Assembly: GCA_964574985.1 (NCBI GenBank) | Contig: CAZNPH010000036.1 | Coordinates: 1-10,362 of the forward strand | Length of the DNA stretch: 10,362 nt | Source: CAZNPH01 sp964574985 | GTDB taxonomy: Bacteria; Bacteroidota; Bacteroidia; Bacteroidales; SM23-62 | Direction of reading: 5' to 3' | Part shown: piece after piece, positions 1-6,607 of the stretch | Layout of the letters: the number at the start of each line of letters is the position of its first letter | How positions within the stretch are numbered: the first letter of the stretch is position 1 | Made by a program: the position numbers and the translations under genes | Notes under the pieces: generated by a model | Seen by the model: only the letters and a program-made list of their open reading frames with translations | Databases searched by the model: none | What the model was told of the DNA's origin: nothing

Positions 1-54
1 TTTTTTGTACATCCCTATTTGCCAATTTTTGTACATTGTAAGTTACTGCTTACA
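1..54. mobile_element. Probable end of an insertion sequence interrupting the SusC-like gene
   Basis: The SusC reading frame loses all resemblance to its family after the residues LDPSR and stops within about a dozen codons. The sequence there is A+T-rich and carries two copies of TTTTTGTACAT. Read on the minus strand, the outer end begins TGTACAAAAATTGGC and the TGTACAAAAA motif recurs 24 bp further in. A terminal TG with short internal repeats of the end sequence is typical of IS21-family ends, so that family is a guess. The exact junction is uncertain: it may be near base 35, or near 54 if the inverted repeat TGTAAG/CTTACA (37-42 and 49-54) belongs to the element. No transposase gene lies in the window. 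Confidence 0.45.
2..36. repeat. Short direct repeat TTTTTGTACAT, two copies 24 bp apart
   Basis: Exact 11-bp copies lie at 2-12 and 26-36. The spacing is close to two helical turns plus a few bases. I read them as transposase-binding repeats in an insertion-sequence end; a chance A+T-rich repeat cannot be excluded from two copies alone. Confidence 0.6.
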
Positions 55-2948
55 CGGGATGGATCAAGCGTCCAGTACTGATCCACCTTGGCCAGTCCAA
101 CGGTGGGAGTGCCCCGGAACAACTTCTTCACCTCATTGTGCACCGTGGTAAGGTTACCGCTGACATAATACCTGAAATCGCCTACCGATCCCCGGTACCC
201 CAGCATGGTCTCGATCCCGCTGTTGACCACCTGCCCGATATTGGCCGGAGGGTCCTTGGTCTCGGCCGGCCGGTGGCCCACCCAGTCATATCCCATGCTG
301 GCAGGGATCTTGGACTGCTGAAGGATACCGTCGGTCAGTTTGTTGTAATACTCGAATGACCATTCGAGTCCGTTCAAAATGAAAGCATCGAATCCGATGT
401 TCAGGGTGGTGGTGGTTTCCCATTGCAGGTCGGCATTGGGGAAATTCTCGATCACCGATGTGCTGTAAAAGTATCCCATGCCCGGCACCAGCTTGGCATC
501 GGGATCATACCCGAAAGATGCGGCACCGGTACTGACCGTGTTTGACAGGTGGGAAAAGGCCATGGTTTCCTGGTTGCCCAGCTGGCCCCAGCCGGCACGC
601 AGCTTCAGGTCGTTCATCCAGGTCAGCCCCTGCATGAACGGTTCGGCACTGACACGCCATGCAGCAGAGAACGAGGGGAACCAGCCCCAGCGGTTCTCGG
701 GGGCAAACCTCGAGGTGCCGTCCCTCCTTAAAGTGGCATCCAGATAGTACCTGTTGGCATAATTGTATGACAACCTGCCCATATATCCCTGCAAAGCCCA
801 ACGCCTTTCAAAGGTCGAGCCGTCTACCCAGTCCACCGCGGGAGCACCGACAGACCAGTAAAGGGGGTCTTCACTGGTAGTATATTCCGTACCTGCACCC
901 AAAACATGATAACCATATTGCTGGTCCATGGCATTCAAAACCAGGTCCACGTTGTGTTCCCCGAAACTGCGGTTGTAATTGATGGTGAATTCCTTGACCA
1001 GGTTGTAATTGGTATGTTCGTTCAATTTATACTCCCCATATGTATCATCGACCAGGTCTTCACACAGGCTGAGGGGATCATACTTGGGATTTGATCTGAA
1101 CATGACAAAATCAGCATTATCAAATTCTTCACGGGTATTTTCATAAAGATCGATCATCACCGAACCTTTCACTTTCAGGCCCTTGACGATCTCCGCCTCC
1201 ACATACCCGTTCCCGGTATGACGCATCAGTGTTCGCTCATCCAAAGTCAAATCCTTAATGGCATACGGGTTTCCACCGGTTGAAACACCCCAGAGCATGT
1301 CATAACTCCAGGTGCCTGTTGCATCATAGGACGTATCACCGATCGCTGTCTGATACCCCATGTGTTCTTCGGGGGCATCCGGATCATAGATCGGCTGCCA
1401 GGGAGGATTGAATGCCACATCCGTGATCGGGTGCTTGCCGCTTTCTTTCAGTTCCGAATAGGCAAACTTGTAATTGAACCCGGCATGTATCCTTTCGGAA
1501 ATGGTTGCATCCACATTTGAAGAAAGGGAATACCGTTCCAGCCAGTTGTGAATGGTTGAACCTTCCTTGTATGAATAACCGGCGGACAGGAAGTAGGTAA
1601 CCGCTTCATTTCCGCCGGATACCTGCAGACTGTAGTCCTGGTACGGGGCATTCCTGTTCAGCAGGGGATCCTGCCAGTCAACCGTGGGGAGATCCCCCAG
1701 GTATTCAGCAGACGCCGGATCAAATTCCGGGGGCATGTTGGCCGTTTCAGCCGGGTTGTTGGCAAATGCTTCCTGGTAAAGATCCACGTACTGGTCAACG
1801 TTCAGCACATCATAGGTTCGGGTCATGTTTGAAACCCCGTAACGGGCATCGAAATTAATCCTGGGACGTCCTGCTTTACCTCTCTTGGTGGTGATCAGGA
1901 TCACCCCGTTGGCTGCACGAACGCCGTAAATGGCGGCGGCCGAAGCGTCCTTCAGCACCGAGATGGACTCGATGTCGTTGGGATTGATCAGGGTCATGAC
2001 ATTGATATCCGACCGGCGGGAACGGTTGGCACTTTCCATTCCTTCATATCCCGACCCGAATTCGGTCATGGGGATTCCGTCGATCACATATAACGGCGAT
2101 GAAACCCCCCATGTATTCATACCCCTGATCTGTATCTCGGGCCTGTGTGTCGGATCACCGCCGGGAGAAGTCACATGAACGCCGGTCATCCTGCCCTGCA
2201 TGGCCAGTTCGGGTGAAGCCCCGATGCTCTCGTTGATCTGTTTGGAATCCACCGTGGAAATCGAAGTGGTCACGTCCTTTCTTTCACGTGTACCGTACCC
2301 GATCACCACGATCTCTTCCAGCTCGCGGACTTCTTCTTCAAGCTGAATATTGATGGTGGTTTGTCCGGCAACAGGAATTTCCTGATCGCTGTAACCGACA
2401 TACGAGAACACAAGTGTAGCATCCTCCGGAACCGTGATCCGGTAATTGCCGTCCAGGCCGGTGACCGTGCCTGAAGTGGTCCCCTTGATCTGCACGGTGG
2501 CGCCGATCAGGGGATTGCCGTTGGATGCGTCGGTCACTGTCCCGGTAACCGTAGGTGGCTGCTCGGCTGCAGAATTCAACAATGGGGCCATATCAGCCGG
2601 TGACAGGATGATTTGCTTGTCCATTACATAATATTTCACATTCTCTCCATTGAACAAATTATCCAGTATCTTATTGATCTTCATGTCTTTATAATCAACA
2701 GAAACCTGTTTTGACACATCCACCAGCTTGTGGTTATACAGGAAGAAGAAATCAGATTTGTCCTCAATATCCTGCAAAACCTGGTCGACTGAAGCCAGTT
2801 GATGTTTCAGTGTCAACTTGGTTTCCTGTGCATAGGAACCGGAAGCCATCAGTTGGATCACTGTACAAAAACTAAGAATGATGATTAGTTTCATAATAAG
2901 CAGTGGCTTTTTGATCCATTTTGCTTTATAATGAATCGGTTTTTTCAT
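15..2948 (-). CDS. SusC/RagA-family TonB-dependent outer-membrane receptor with STN domain, 3'-truncated
   Basis: This is an outer-membrane importer of oligosaccharides that would work with a SusD-type lipoprotein and TonB energy. Residues 1-40 form a signal peptide ending SYA before QET. An STN (secretin/TonB short N-terminal) domain spans about 43-115. A carboxypeptidase-D regulatory-like domain follows at about 133-203 (GTVTDASNGNPLIGA, DGNYRI, FSYVGY). A TonB-box-like EEIVVIGYG sits near 211-219, the plug at about 220-356 (LYVIDGIPM, SVLKDASAAAIYG, GVILITTKRG), and barrel strands after that. The STN domain is the signalling kind that contacts FecR, and the sigma/FecR pair lies directly upstream. 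At 977 residues it is shorter than usual: family resemblance ends after NEVKKLFRGTP...LDPSR, and the last 11 or so residues look foreign. Roughly 150 C-terminal residues, several barrel strands, are missing, so the product is probably non-functional. The ATG at 2946-2948 fits the signal peptide. Confidence 0.93.
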   Translation of the reverse strand: MKKPIHYKAKWIKKPLLIMKLIIILSFCTVIQLMASGSYAQETKLTLKHQLASVDQVLQDIEDKSDFFFLYNHKLVDVSKQVSVDYKDMKINKILDNLFNGENVKYYVMDKQIILSPADMAPLLNSAAEQPPTVTGTVTDASNGNPLIGATVQIKGTTSGTVTGLDGNYRITVPEDATLVFSYVGYSDQEIPVAGQTTINIQLEEEVRELEEIVVIGYGTRERKDVTTSISTVDSKQINESIGASPELAMQGRMTGVHVTSPGGDPTHRPEIQIRGMNTWGVSSPLYVIDGIPMTEFGSGYEGMESANRSRRSDINVMTLINPNDIESISVLKDASAAAIYGVRAANGVILITTKRGKAGRPRINFDARYGVSNMTRTYDVLNVDQYVDLYQEAFANNPAETANMPPEFDPASAEYLGDLPTVDWQDPLLNRNAPYQDYSLQVSGGNEAVTYFLSAGYSYKEGSTIHNWLERYSLSSNVDATISERIHAGFNYKFAYSELKESGKHPITDVAFNPPWQPIYDPDAPEEHMGYQTAIGDTSYDATGTWSYDMLWGVSTGGNPYAIKDLTLDERTLMRHTGNGYVEAEIVKGLKVKGSVMIDLYENTREEFDNADFVMFRSNPKYDPLSLCEDLVDDTYGEYKLNEHTNYNLVKEFTINYNRSFGEHNVDLVLNAMDQQYGYHVLGAGTEYTTSEDPLYWSVGAPAVDWVDGSTFERRWALQGYMGRLSYNYANRYYLDATLRRDGTSRFAPENRWGWFPSFSAAWRVSAEPFMQGLTWMNDLKLRAGWGQLGNQETMAFSHLSNTVSTGAASFGYDPDAKLVPGMGYFYSTSVIENFPNADLQWETTTTLNIGFDAFILNGLEWSFEYYNKLTDGILQQSKIPASMGYDWVGHRPAETKDPPANIGQVVNSGIETMLGYRGSVGDFRYYVSGNLTTVHNEVKKLFRGTPTVGLAKVDQYWTLDPSRVSSNLQCTKIGK

Positions 2949-2955
2949 AATTTCG

Positions 2956-3046
2956 TCTTGTTTTAGGATTAGTACTGTGCTGCCGGGTTATTCCGCACAA
3001 TGAACCGGCAGCGGGAATTTTGCGGGGCTCCGGCCCCGCTTTTTTT
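2956..3046 (+). ncRNA. Possible cis-antisense small RNA opposite the susC leader
   Basis: No plus-strand protein gene exists here, yet a strong plus-strand terminator ends at 3046 inside the susC 5' leader. Just before it is a second stem, GCTGCCGG at 2979-2986 with CCGGCAGC at 3005-3012. A weak promoter-like TAATTTCG lies at 2948-2955, with TTTG at 2920-2923; its 24-bp spacer is longer than usual. Cis-antisense RNAs against susC leaders (the DonS type in Bacteroides fragilis) are known for PULs controlled by ECF sigma/anti-sigma pairs, which this is. The 5' end given here is a guess; only the 3' end is well supported. Confidence 0.3.
3022..3046 (+). terminator. Intrinsic terminator on the plus strand within the susC leader
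   Basis: A perfect 7-bp G+C stem, GCGGGGC (3022-3028) with GCCCCGC (3033-3039), has a TCCG loop and is followed by seven T residues (3040-3046). In the minus direction, that of fecR and susC, the hairpin is preceded by the A-run and followed by AAAATT. It therefore should not end fecR transcripts, although it would fold in the susC leader mRNA. Confidence 0.75.
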
Positions 3047-3144
3047 GGCCGTAAGCCAATGTTGTCTCTTAATGTGGCCTGGTTACGGGTAGCCGGAAGG
3101 GTGTCTTTTCATAGTTAATTGGTTTGGTTAGTAAATAGAAAAAA

Positions 3145-4254
3145 TCAAAATTTAGGTTTTTTGGTACCGATGACCACTTCTTTCCTGGCAAATGTATTCT
3201 CGTCAATCTTCTTTCTGCTTTTTATCCGATATTCAATGGGAGCGGTCATGGTCAGCAATTCCATCACCTGTTCCAGTGTTTCGTCTGTGAACGTGGCCGT
3301 ATAGCTGTATCCTCTCAGGATATCGTCCTTTAATGTAACGTCAACGTTGTACCACCGTCCAAGCCGGCGGGCCACTTCTCCCATGGAATCATTCCGGAAG
3401 ATCAGTCTACCTGCGACCCAGGCAGTATGTTTGTTGATTTCCACCTGTGCTTCCAGGGATGATATCCTGGTAGTAATGACCGGTTTTTCTTCTTCCGGTT
3501 CATCCATAACCTGTGTACTCCTCTTCTTTTTATCGTAAACAACATGCTGGTCCGGCTCCAGAACGGCCAGTGTAATTTCGCGGCCATTGGTTCTTTGCAG
3601 CAACTGTGCATTCCCGGACAGGAGAGTCGTTTCAATCCTGTCGTCTTCAGCATATGCCTTGACATTAAATGCAGTCCCCAAAGCCTTTACATATATATTC
3701 TCTATTTCTTCCGTCTGAACATAAAATGGTTCTTCCGGATTCTTAACCACCTCAAAATATCCCTCACCAACAAGGATCACTTCACGCTTTCCGCCTGAAA
3801 AAGCCAATGGGAATTCAACGGAGCTGCCCGCGTTCAGCCAGACCACCGAGCTGTCGGGCAGCAATACCTGTTTTCGTGTCCCGTAAACGGTCACGATTTC
3901 CTGGATGGGTGTGAAATCAGCAACGTGGGGCTGCCTGACATACAAATAGGAGGCAAAAACAATAACCAGAGGCAGGAGAACAGCCGCACCCCGGGCATAA
4001 ACCCTTCCTATTTTCCTCTGTGGACTTTCGTCCGAGATTCTTCTGCTGACCTTTCCGGAAGCTTTCCCGGTGTCTATCTGCAGAACATGTGAATAGTCAT
4101 CCCATGTCTGCCAGGTTTTCTCATATTCCCTGTAAATCTTTTCATTGCCCGGATCCATTGATCTCCATTCCCCTACCAGTTGCACATCTTCATCGGATGC
4201 CTTGTTCAGGAATATCCGCACAATCCGTTCTTCAACGTCTGAAAATTTTTCCAT
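3145..4254 (-). CDS. FecR-family anti-sigma factor
   Basis: This inner-membrane regulator holds the cognate ECF sigma factor inactive until the outer-membrane receptor signals. The cytoplasmic N-terminal part (about 1-85) would bind the sigma factor. One membrane segment lies at about 88-106 (GAAVLLPLVIVFASYLYV). The periplasmic FecR domain spans about 115-215, with the family hallmarks GTRKQVLLPDSSVVWLNAGS, GEGYFEV and VKALGTAFNVKAY. The C-terminal DUF4974-type domain, about 280-345 (LIFRNDSMGEVARRLGRWYNV), is the part expected to meet the STN domain of the receptor. Its 369 residues are within the normal range. It lies 97 bp downstream of the sigma gene and 196 bp upstream of susC, both on the same strand. 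The ATG at 4252-4254 is the natural start. A separate housekeeping promoter just upstream suggests expression without the sigma factor. Confidence 0.93.
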   Translation of the reverse strand: MEKFSDVEERIVRIFLNKASDEDVQLVGEWRSMDPGNEKIYREYEKTWQTWDDYSHVLQIDTGKASGKVSRRISDESPQRKIGRVYARGAAVLLPLVIVFASYLYVRQPHVADFTPIQEIVTVYGTRKQVLLPDSSVVWLNAGSSVEFPLAFSGGKREVILVGEGYFEVVKNPEEPFYVQTEEIENIYVKALGTAFNVKAYAEDDRIETTLLSGNAQLLQRTNGREITLAVLEPDQHVVYDKKKRSTQVMDEPEEEKPVITTRISSLEAQVEINKHTAWVAGRLIFRNDSMGEVARRLGRWYNVDVTLKDDILRGYSYTATFTDETLEQVMELLTMTAPIEYRIKSRKKIDENTFARKEVVIGTKKPKF

Positions 4255-4279
4255 AATCTTTTGTTAAGACGATCTGGGA

Positions 4280-4310
4280 CACATTTACCCCTATAAATAA
4301 TTTTTTCAAA
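4280..4310 (-). promoter_or_regulatory. Bacteroidota-type promoter upstream of fecR
   Basis: On the minus strand TTTG (4307-4310) is followed after 19 bp by TAAATGTG (4280-4287). That matches the Bacteroidota consensus TTTG/TAnnTTTG with one mismatch in the fixed positions of the -7 box. The start point would be about 4273, giving a leader of roughly 20 nt before the fecR ATG. Confidence 0.45.
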
Positions 4311-4353
4311 CAGCTATTCAGAACTGATATAAATAATACTGTATACCGGTATT

Positions 4354-4902
4354 CTATAAATAGTCTTTCAGCACTTCCCTGAAAATTTTCAGGGCTTTCG
4401 ATATCTGGTTCTCAACGGTTTTGACAGAAATGCCCAGTTTGGCGGCGATCTCTTTATTCGTATTGTTCCGGATACGGCTCAGCACAAACACTTTTCTGCA
4501 TTCCCGGGGAAGTTTGTCTATGGTATCTTTGATGATCTCGCGCAATTCCTGCTCTATGAACAGATCATAATTCTCTGTTTTTTTTGGCTGATCTTTTTCC
4601 GACTGAATATACTTTCCAACTACTTTCCGATGTTTCAGATGGTCAAGGCATTTGTTTCGCACCGAACTGAACAGAAAATCGCGCACGGAAGTATGGATAT
4701 GGATATGCTCCCTTTCAGACCACAGCTTGAAAAAAACATCCTGAACGAGTTCTTCTGCAACCTCCTGTTTCCCGACATAACGCATGGCAAAAACAACCAG
4801 ACCGGAATAGTAATAGCGGAACAGCACATTGAAGGCATCCTTATTCCCCTGTTCTATCAGGGAAAACAAAAATCTGTCATGTATATTTTTAGAGTTATCC
4901 AA
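4354..4902 (-). CDS. ECF (sigma-70 family) RNA polymerase sigma factor
   Basis: This cytoplasmic sigma factor would direct RNA polymerase to the susC-type operon once FecR releases it. Region sigma-2 spans about residues 25-92 (AFNVLFRYYYSGLVVFAMRY, EELVQDVFFKLW, FLFSSVRNKCLDHLKHRK). Region sigma-4 spans about 118-172, with a helix-turn-helix at about 147-168 (NKEIAAKLGISVKTVENQIS). At 182 residues it has the usual ECF length with no extra domains. The frame opens with TTG at 4900-4902. An in-frame TAA lies three codons upstream and the next ATG is residue 40, inside sigma-2, so TTG is the only sensible start. GGAAG about 10 nt upstream may be the ribosome site. The match in order and strand with fecR and the STN-containing susC supports a dedicated three-part signalling system. 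Confidence 0.93.
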   Translation of the reverse strand: MDNSKNIHDRFLFSLIEQGNKDAFNVLFRYYYSGLVVFAMRYVGKQEVAEELVQDVFFKLWSEREHIHIHTSVRDFLFSSVRNKCLDHLKHRKVVGKYIQSEKDQPKKTENYDLFIEQELREIIKDTIDKLPRECRKVFVLSRIRNNTNKEIAAKLGISVKTVENQISKALKIFREVLKDYL

Positions 4903-4935
4903 TGCTTGTTATCTTCCGTATATGCGGATATGCTT

Positions 4936-4968
4936 TAAATATAATTAAATGATGTATACCCCGCCAAA
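4936..4968 (-). promoter_or_regulatory. Bacteroidota-type promoter upstream of the ECF sigma gene
   Basis: On the minus strand TTTG (4965-4968) precedes TATATTTA (4936-4943) with a 21-bp spacer. This fits the TTTG/TAnnTTTG consensus except for the last base. Transcription would begin near 4928, about 25 nt before the TTG start. I see no convincing terminator between the oxidoreductase stop and this promoter, so read-through is also possible. Confidence 0.5.
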
Positions 4969-5008
4969 ATAAAATGCATCGCCGGCAGAATGGCAAGACC
5001 AGTATGAT

Positions 5009-6157
5009 CTATATGGCAATCCTTTTCCCCAGTCTGAATGACTCCAGGGCGGCGGTCATGATCCGGTGGCTCAGATTGGTTTCTCCGGGTGCTCCGCAGG
5101 GGAAAGGATGCTCTTTTTTGTCCTGCCTGAATTCGTACATGAACGCACCCGTCATCTGCAGCAGGGCATCTGAAAAACTGGTCTCGAAGATCCCACCGGT
5201 AATGGTGGGCAGAAAGGATTCCGAACCGATGTCCGTCCGGGTCCAGCCCTGCTCCCTGCCCGTGGTTTCCAGGGTATGGAAGGCTTTGGGCTCATGGGTG
5301 GAAAACCTCGCCGATCCTTTTGTGCCGTATACCTCTATGAACCAGGTATTGGTGGCGCCGGGGGCCATGCGCTTGGTCTCGAAGACCATGGAAAAAGGTT
5401 CCCCGGTGGTTGGGTCCTTTCCCATGCAGGTTACCGCAGCGTTGTCCCAGGTATCGCAGGGAACCATTTTGCCCGACCGGTCGGGCCTTTGCCTGGCAAT
5501 GTTCTGCAGGTCGGCAATAACCGTTTCCGGGATCCAGTGTTTGCGCAGGGGGATGAAATGGATATGAAATCCCAGGTCGCCCATGCATCCGTATTCCCCG
5601 TTGAATTCAACCTTCCTTTTCCAGTTGACGGGTTTGTTCAGGTCCATGTCGCTGGAATGGTGAAATCCGCAACGGACCTCCATGAGCCGGCCGTACTTTT
5701 TCTCATTGATCCATCCGATCATCCGTTTGCCACCCGGGTAATAGGCAAAGTGAGAGCTGCAGCGGACAACCAGCTCCGGATGCTCTTCAATGGCTTTCAG
5801 TATGTTCCGGTTTGCCCTGAGATCGATCCCGAAGGGTTTTTCCCCCAGCAGATGCTTATCCGCCCTGATCGTGTTGATGTAGTATTCTTCATGCAGGTTG
5901 TGTGGCACGGCACAGTATATGGCATCGATCCGGTCGCTGGAAAGCAGGTCCCTGTAATCACCGGTCACCACCTCGATCCCTTCGAAATTGTCTGTGAACC
6001 ACTTCCTGTTCTCCGGGTTGCCCTTGTTGCAGATGCCCCTGATCACCGGTACGGGTCCGTCATCGATCAGGTAGGACCAGCGGGAACAGGCACCGGCAAA
6101 CTCTTTCCCCATCAGCCCGAGGCCGATGATTCCAAAACGGATTTGCGGACGTTCCAT
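5009..6157 (-). CDS. Gfo/Idh/MocA-family NAD(P)-dependent oxidoreductase
   Basis: Enzymes of this family oxidize or reduce sugars, inositols or sugar acids with NAD(P) in the cytoplasm; the substrate cannot be read from sequence. Counting from the ATG at 6155-6157, the Rossmann motif GLGLMG is at 12-17 and the EKP motif carrying the catalytic lysine is at 106-108 (LLGEKPFG). The active-site region is GDLGFHIHF at about 193-201. The common GxHxxD pattern there reads GFHIHF, so the usual aspartate is replaced. A 10-residue TTG-initiated extension to 6187 is possible, but it does not look like coding sequence and the Rossmann strand starts just after MERPQIR. The 382-residue length is normal. 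No signal peptide is present. Its leader and first codons exist a second time at 9442-9544. The stop lies 106 bp before the sigma factor gene. Confidence 0.9.
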   Translation of the reverse strand: MERPQIRFGIIGLGLMGKEFAGACSRWSYLIDDGPVPVIRGICNKGNPENRKWFTDNFEGIEVVTGDYRDLLSSDRIDAIYCAVPHNLHEEYYINTIRADKHLLGEKPFGIDLRANRNILKAIEEHPELVVRCSSHFAYYPGGKRMIGWINEKKYGRLMEVRCGFHHSSDMDLNKPVNWKRKVEFNGEYGCMGDLGFHIHFIPLRKHWIPETVIADLQNIARQRPDRSGKMVPCDTWDNAAVTCMGKDPTTGEPFSMVFETKRMAPGATNTWFIEVYGTKGSARFSTHEPKAFHTLETTGREQGWTRTDIGSESFLPTITGGIFETSFSDALLQMTGAFMYEFRQDKKEHPFPCGAPGETNLSHRIMTAALESFRLGKRIAI

Positions 6158-6231
6158 ATGCTGCTGGTTTGAATTAATCCGCAGCAAATTACCAATAATT
6201 CTTCAAAAATTCGAGATCATATAAAAGATCA
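6128..6231 (-). repeat. Leader-duplication copy A (5' end and leader of the oxidoreductase gene)
   Basis: This stretch matches 9442-9544 with few gaps. Shared blocks include TTGAATTAATCCGC, CAAATTACCAATAATTCTTCA and ATCATATAAAAGATCA. The match covers roughly the first nine codons of the oxidoreductase (CGGATTTGCGGACGTTCCATATG against CGGATTTCCGGACGTTTCATATG) and about 74 bp of leader. By hand alignment the leader part is roughly 85 percent identical. The match stops at 6231, right where the plus-strand remnant frame begins to be readable. Confidence 0.85.
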
Positions 6232-6272
6232 TCCGTGGCCAGGTTATATTTTTTAAGTTAGATCCCGGTGAA

Positions 6273-6541
6273 ATGGAGTTGCCTGAAAAGTATATCTCCA
6301 AAAGACTTGTCCCCTATGGTGACGGAGAGAACCGAAAAGATCGCTTTTTGTCGATTTACCGTGTGCTGGAGAATACTCCCCTGGATGCGCTGAAGAAACC
6401 TTTATCTGGTCACCTATGATGGCAAAGTGATCCCTGTTTCCAAATTCTTATGAGGAAGGGGATCCGGACGAGGTTCACCTGTACCGGCAATTTATCCCGA
6501 CAACCACCAGGGTAGCCAGCAAACTGACACCAATTCATTAA
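6273..6541 (+). pseudogene. Frameshifted remnant of an unrecognized plus-strand gene
   Basis: Three reading frames used one after another give protein-like sequence. Frame one, from ATG 6273, reads MELPEKYISKRLVPYGDGEN and on to LENTPLDALKK before a stop at 6417-6419. Frame two, from about 6397, reads NLYLVTYDGKVIPVSKFL. Frame three, from about 6446, reads SYEEGDPDEVHLYRQFIPTT and on to KLTPIH with a stop at 6539-6541. Frame one stays open upstream to about 6225 (IFFKLDPGE before the ATG), so the fragment may be the C-terminal part of a longer gene. Two separate frameshifts make sequencing error unlikely as the only cause. I do not recognize the family. It lies between leader copy A and the rhamnosidase, facing the opposite way to all neighbours. 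No other gene is visible between 6158 and 6607. Confidence 0.5.
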
Positions 6542-6607
6542 ATTTTATCTTATCTTTCGGTCTGACAATTAAAAGTTTTCACAAGTTTTTACCCATTGCG
6601 AACGTCC

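Noticed and set aside
3022..3046. The hairpin as a terminator of fecR on the minus strand
   Set aside because: In that direction the A-run comes before the stem and no T-run follows, so it does not fit an intrinsic terminator.
4343..4352. Perfect palindrome ATACCGGTAT just after the sigma factor stop
   Set aside because: It is only 10 bp, has no loop or T-run, and no second copy near another promoter, so neither a terminator nor an operator can be supported.
4974..5567. A 197-codon open frame on the plus strand
   Set aside because: It is antisense to the oxidoreductase 3' half and has no recognizable features.
5276..6172. A 298-codon open frame on the plus strand
   Set aside because: It lies wholly opposite the well-supported oxidoreductase and its translation shows no domain or motif; it is a by-product of codon bias.
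6158..6187. A 10-residue N-terminal extension of the oxidoreductase from a TTG
   Set aside because: The ATG at 6157 starts just before the Rossmann strand, and the duplicated copy B keeps the same ATG while its upstream part carries indels, as expected for non-coding leader.
6542..6607. A terminator after the rhamnosidase
   Set aside because: The AAAAGTTTT-like segments form direct rather than inverted repeats and give no stable stem.
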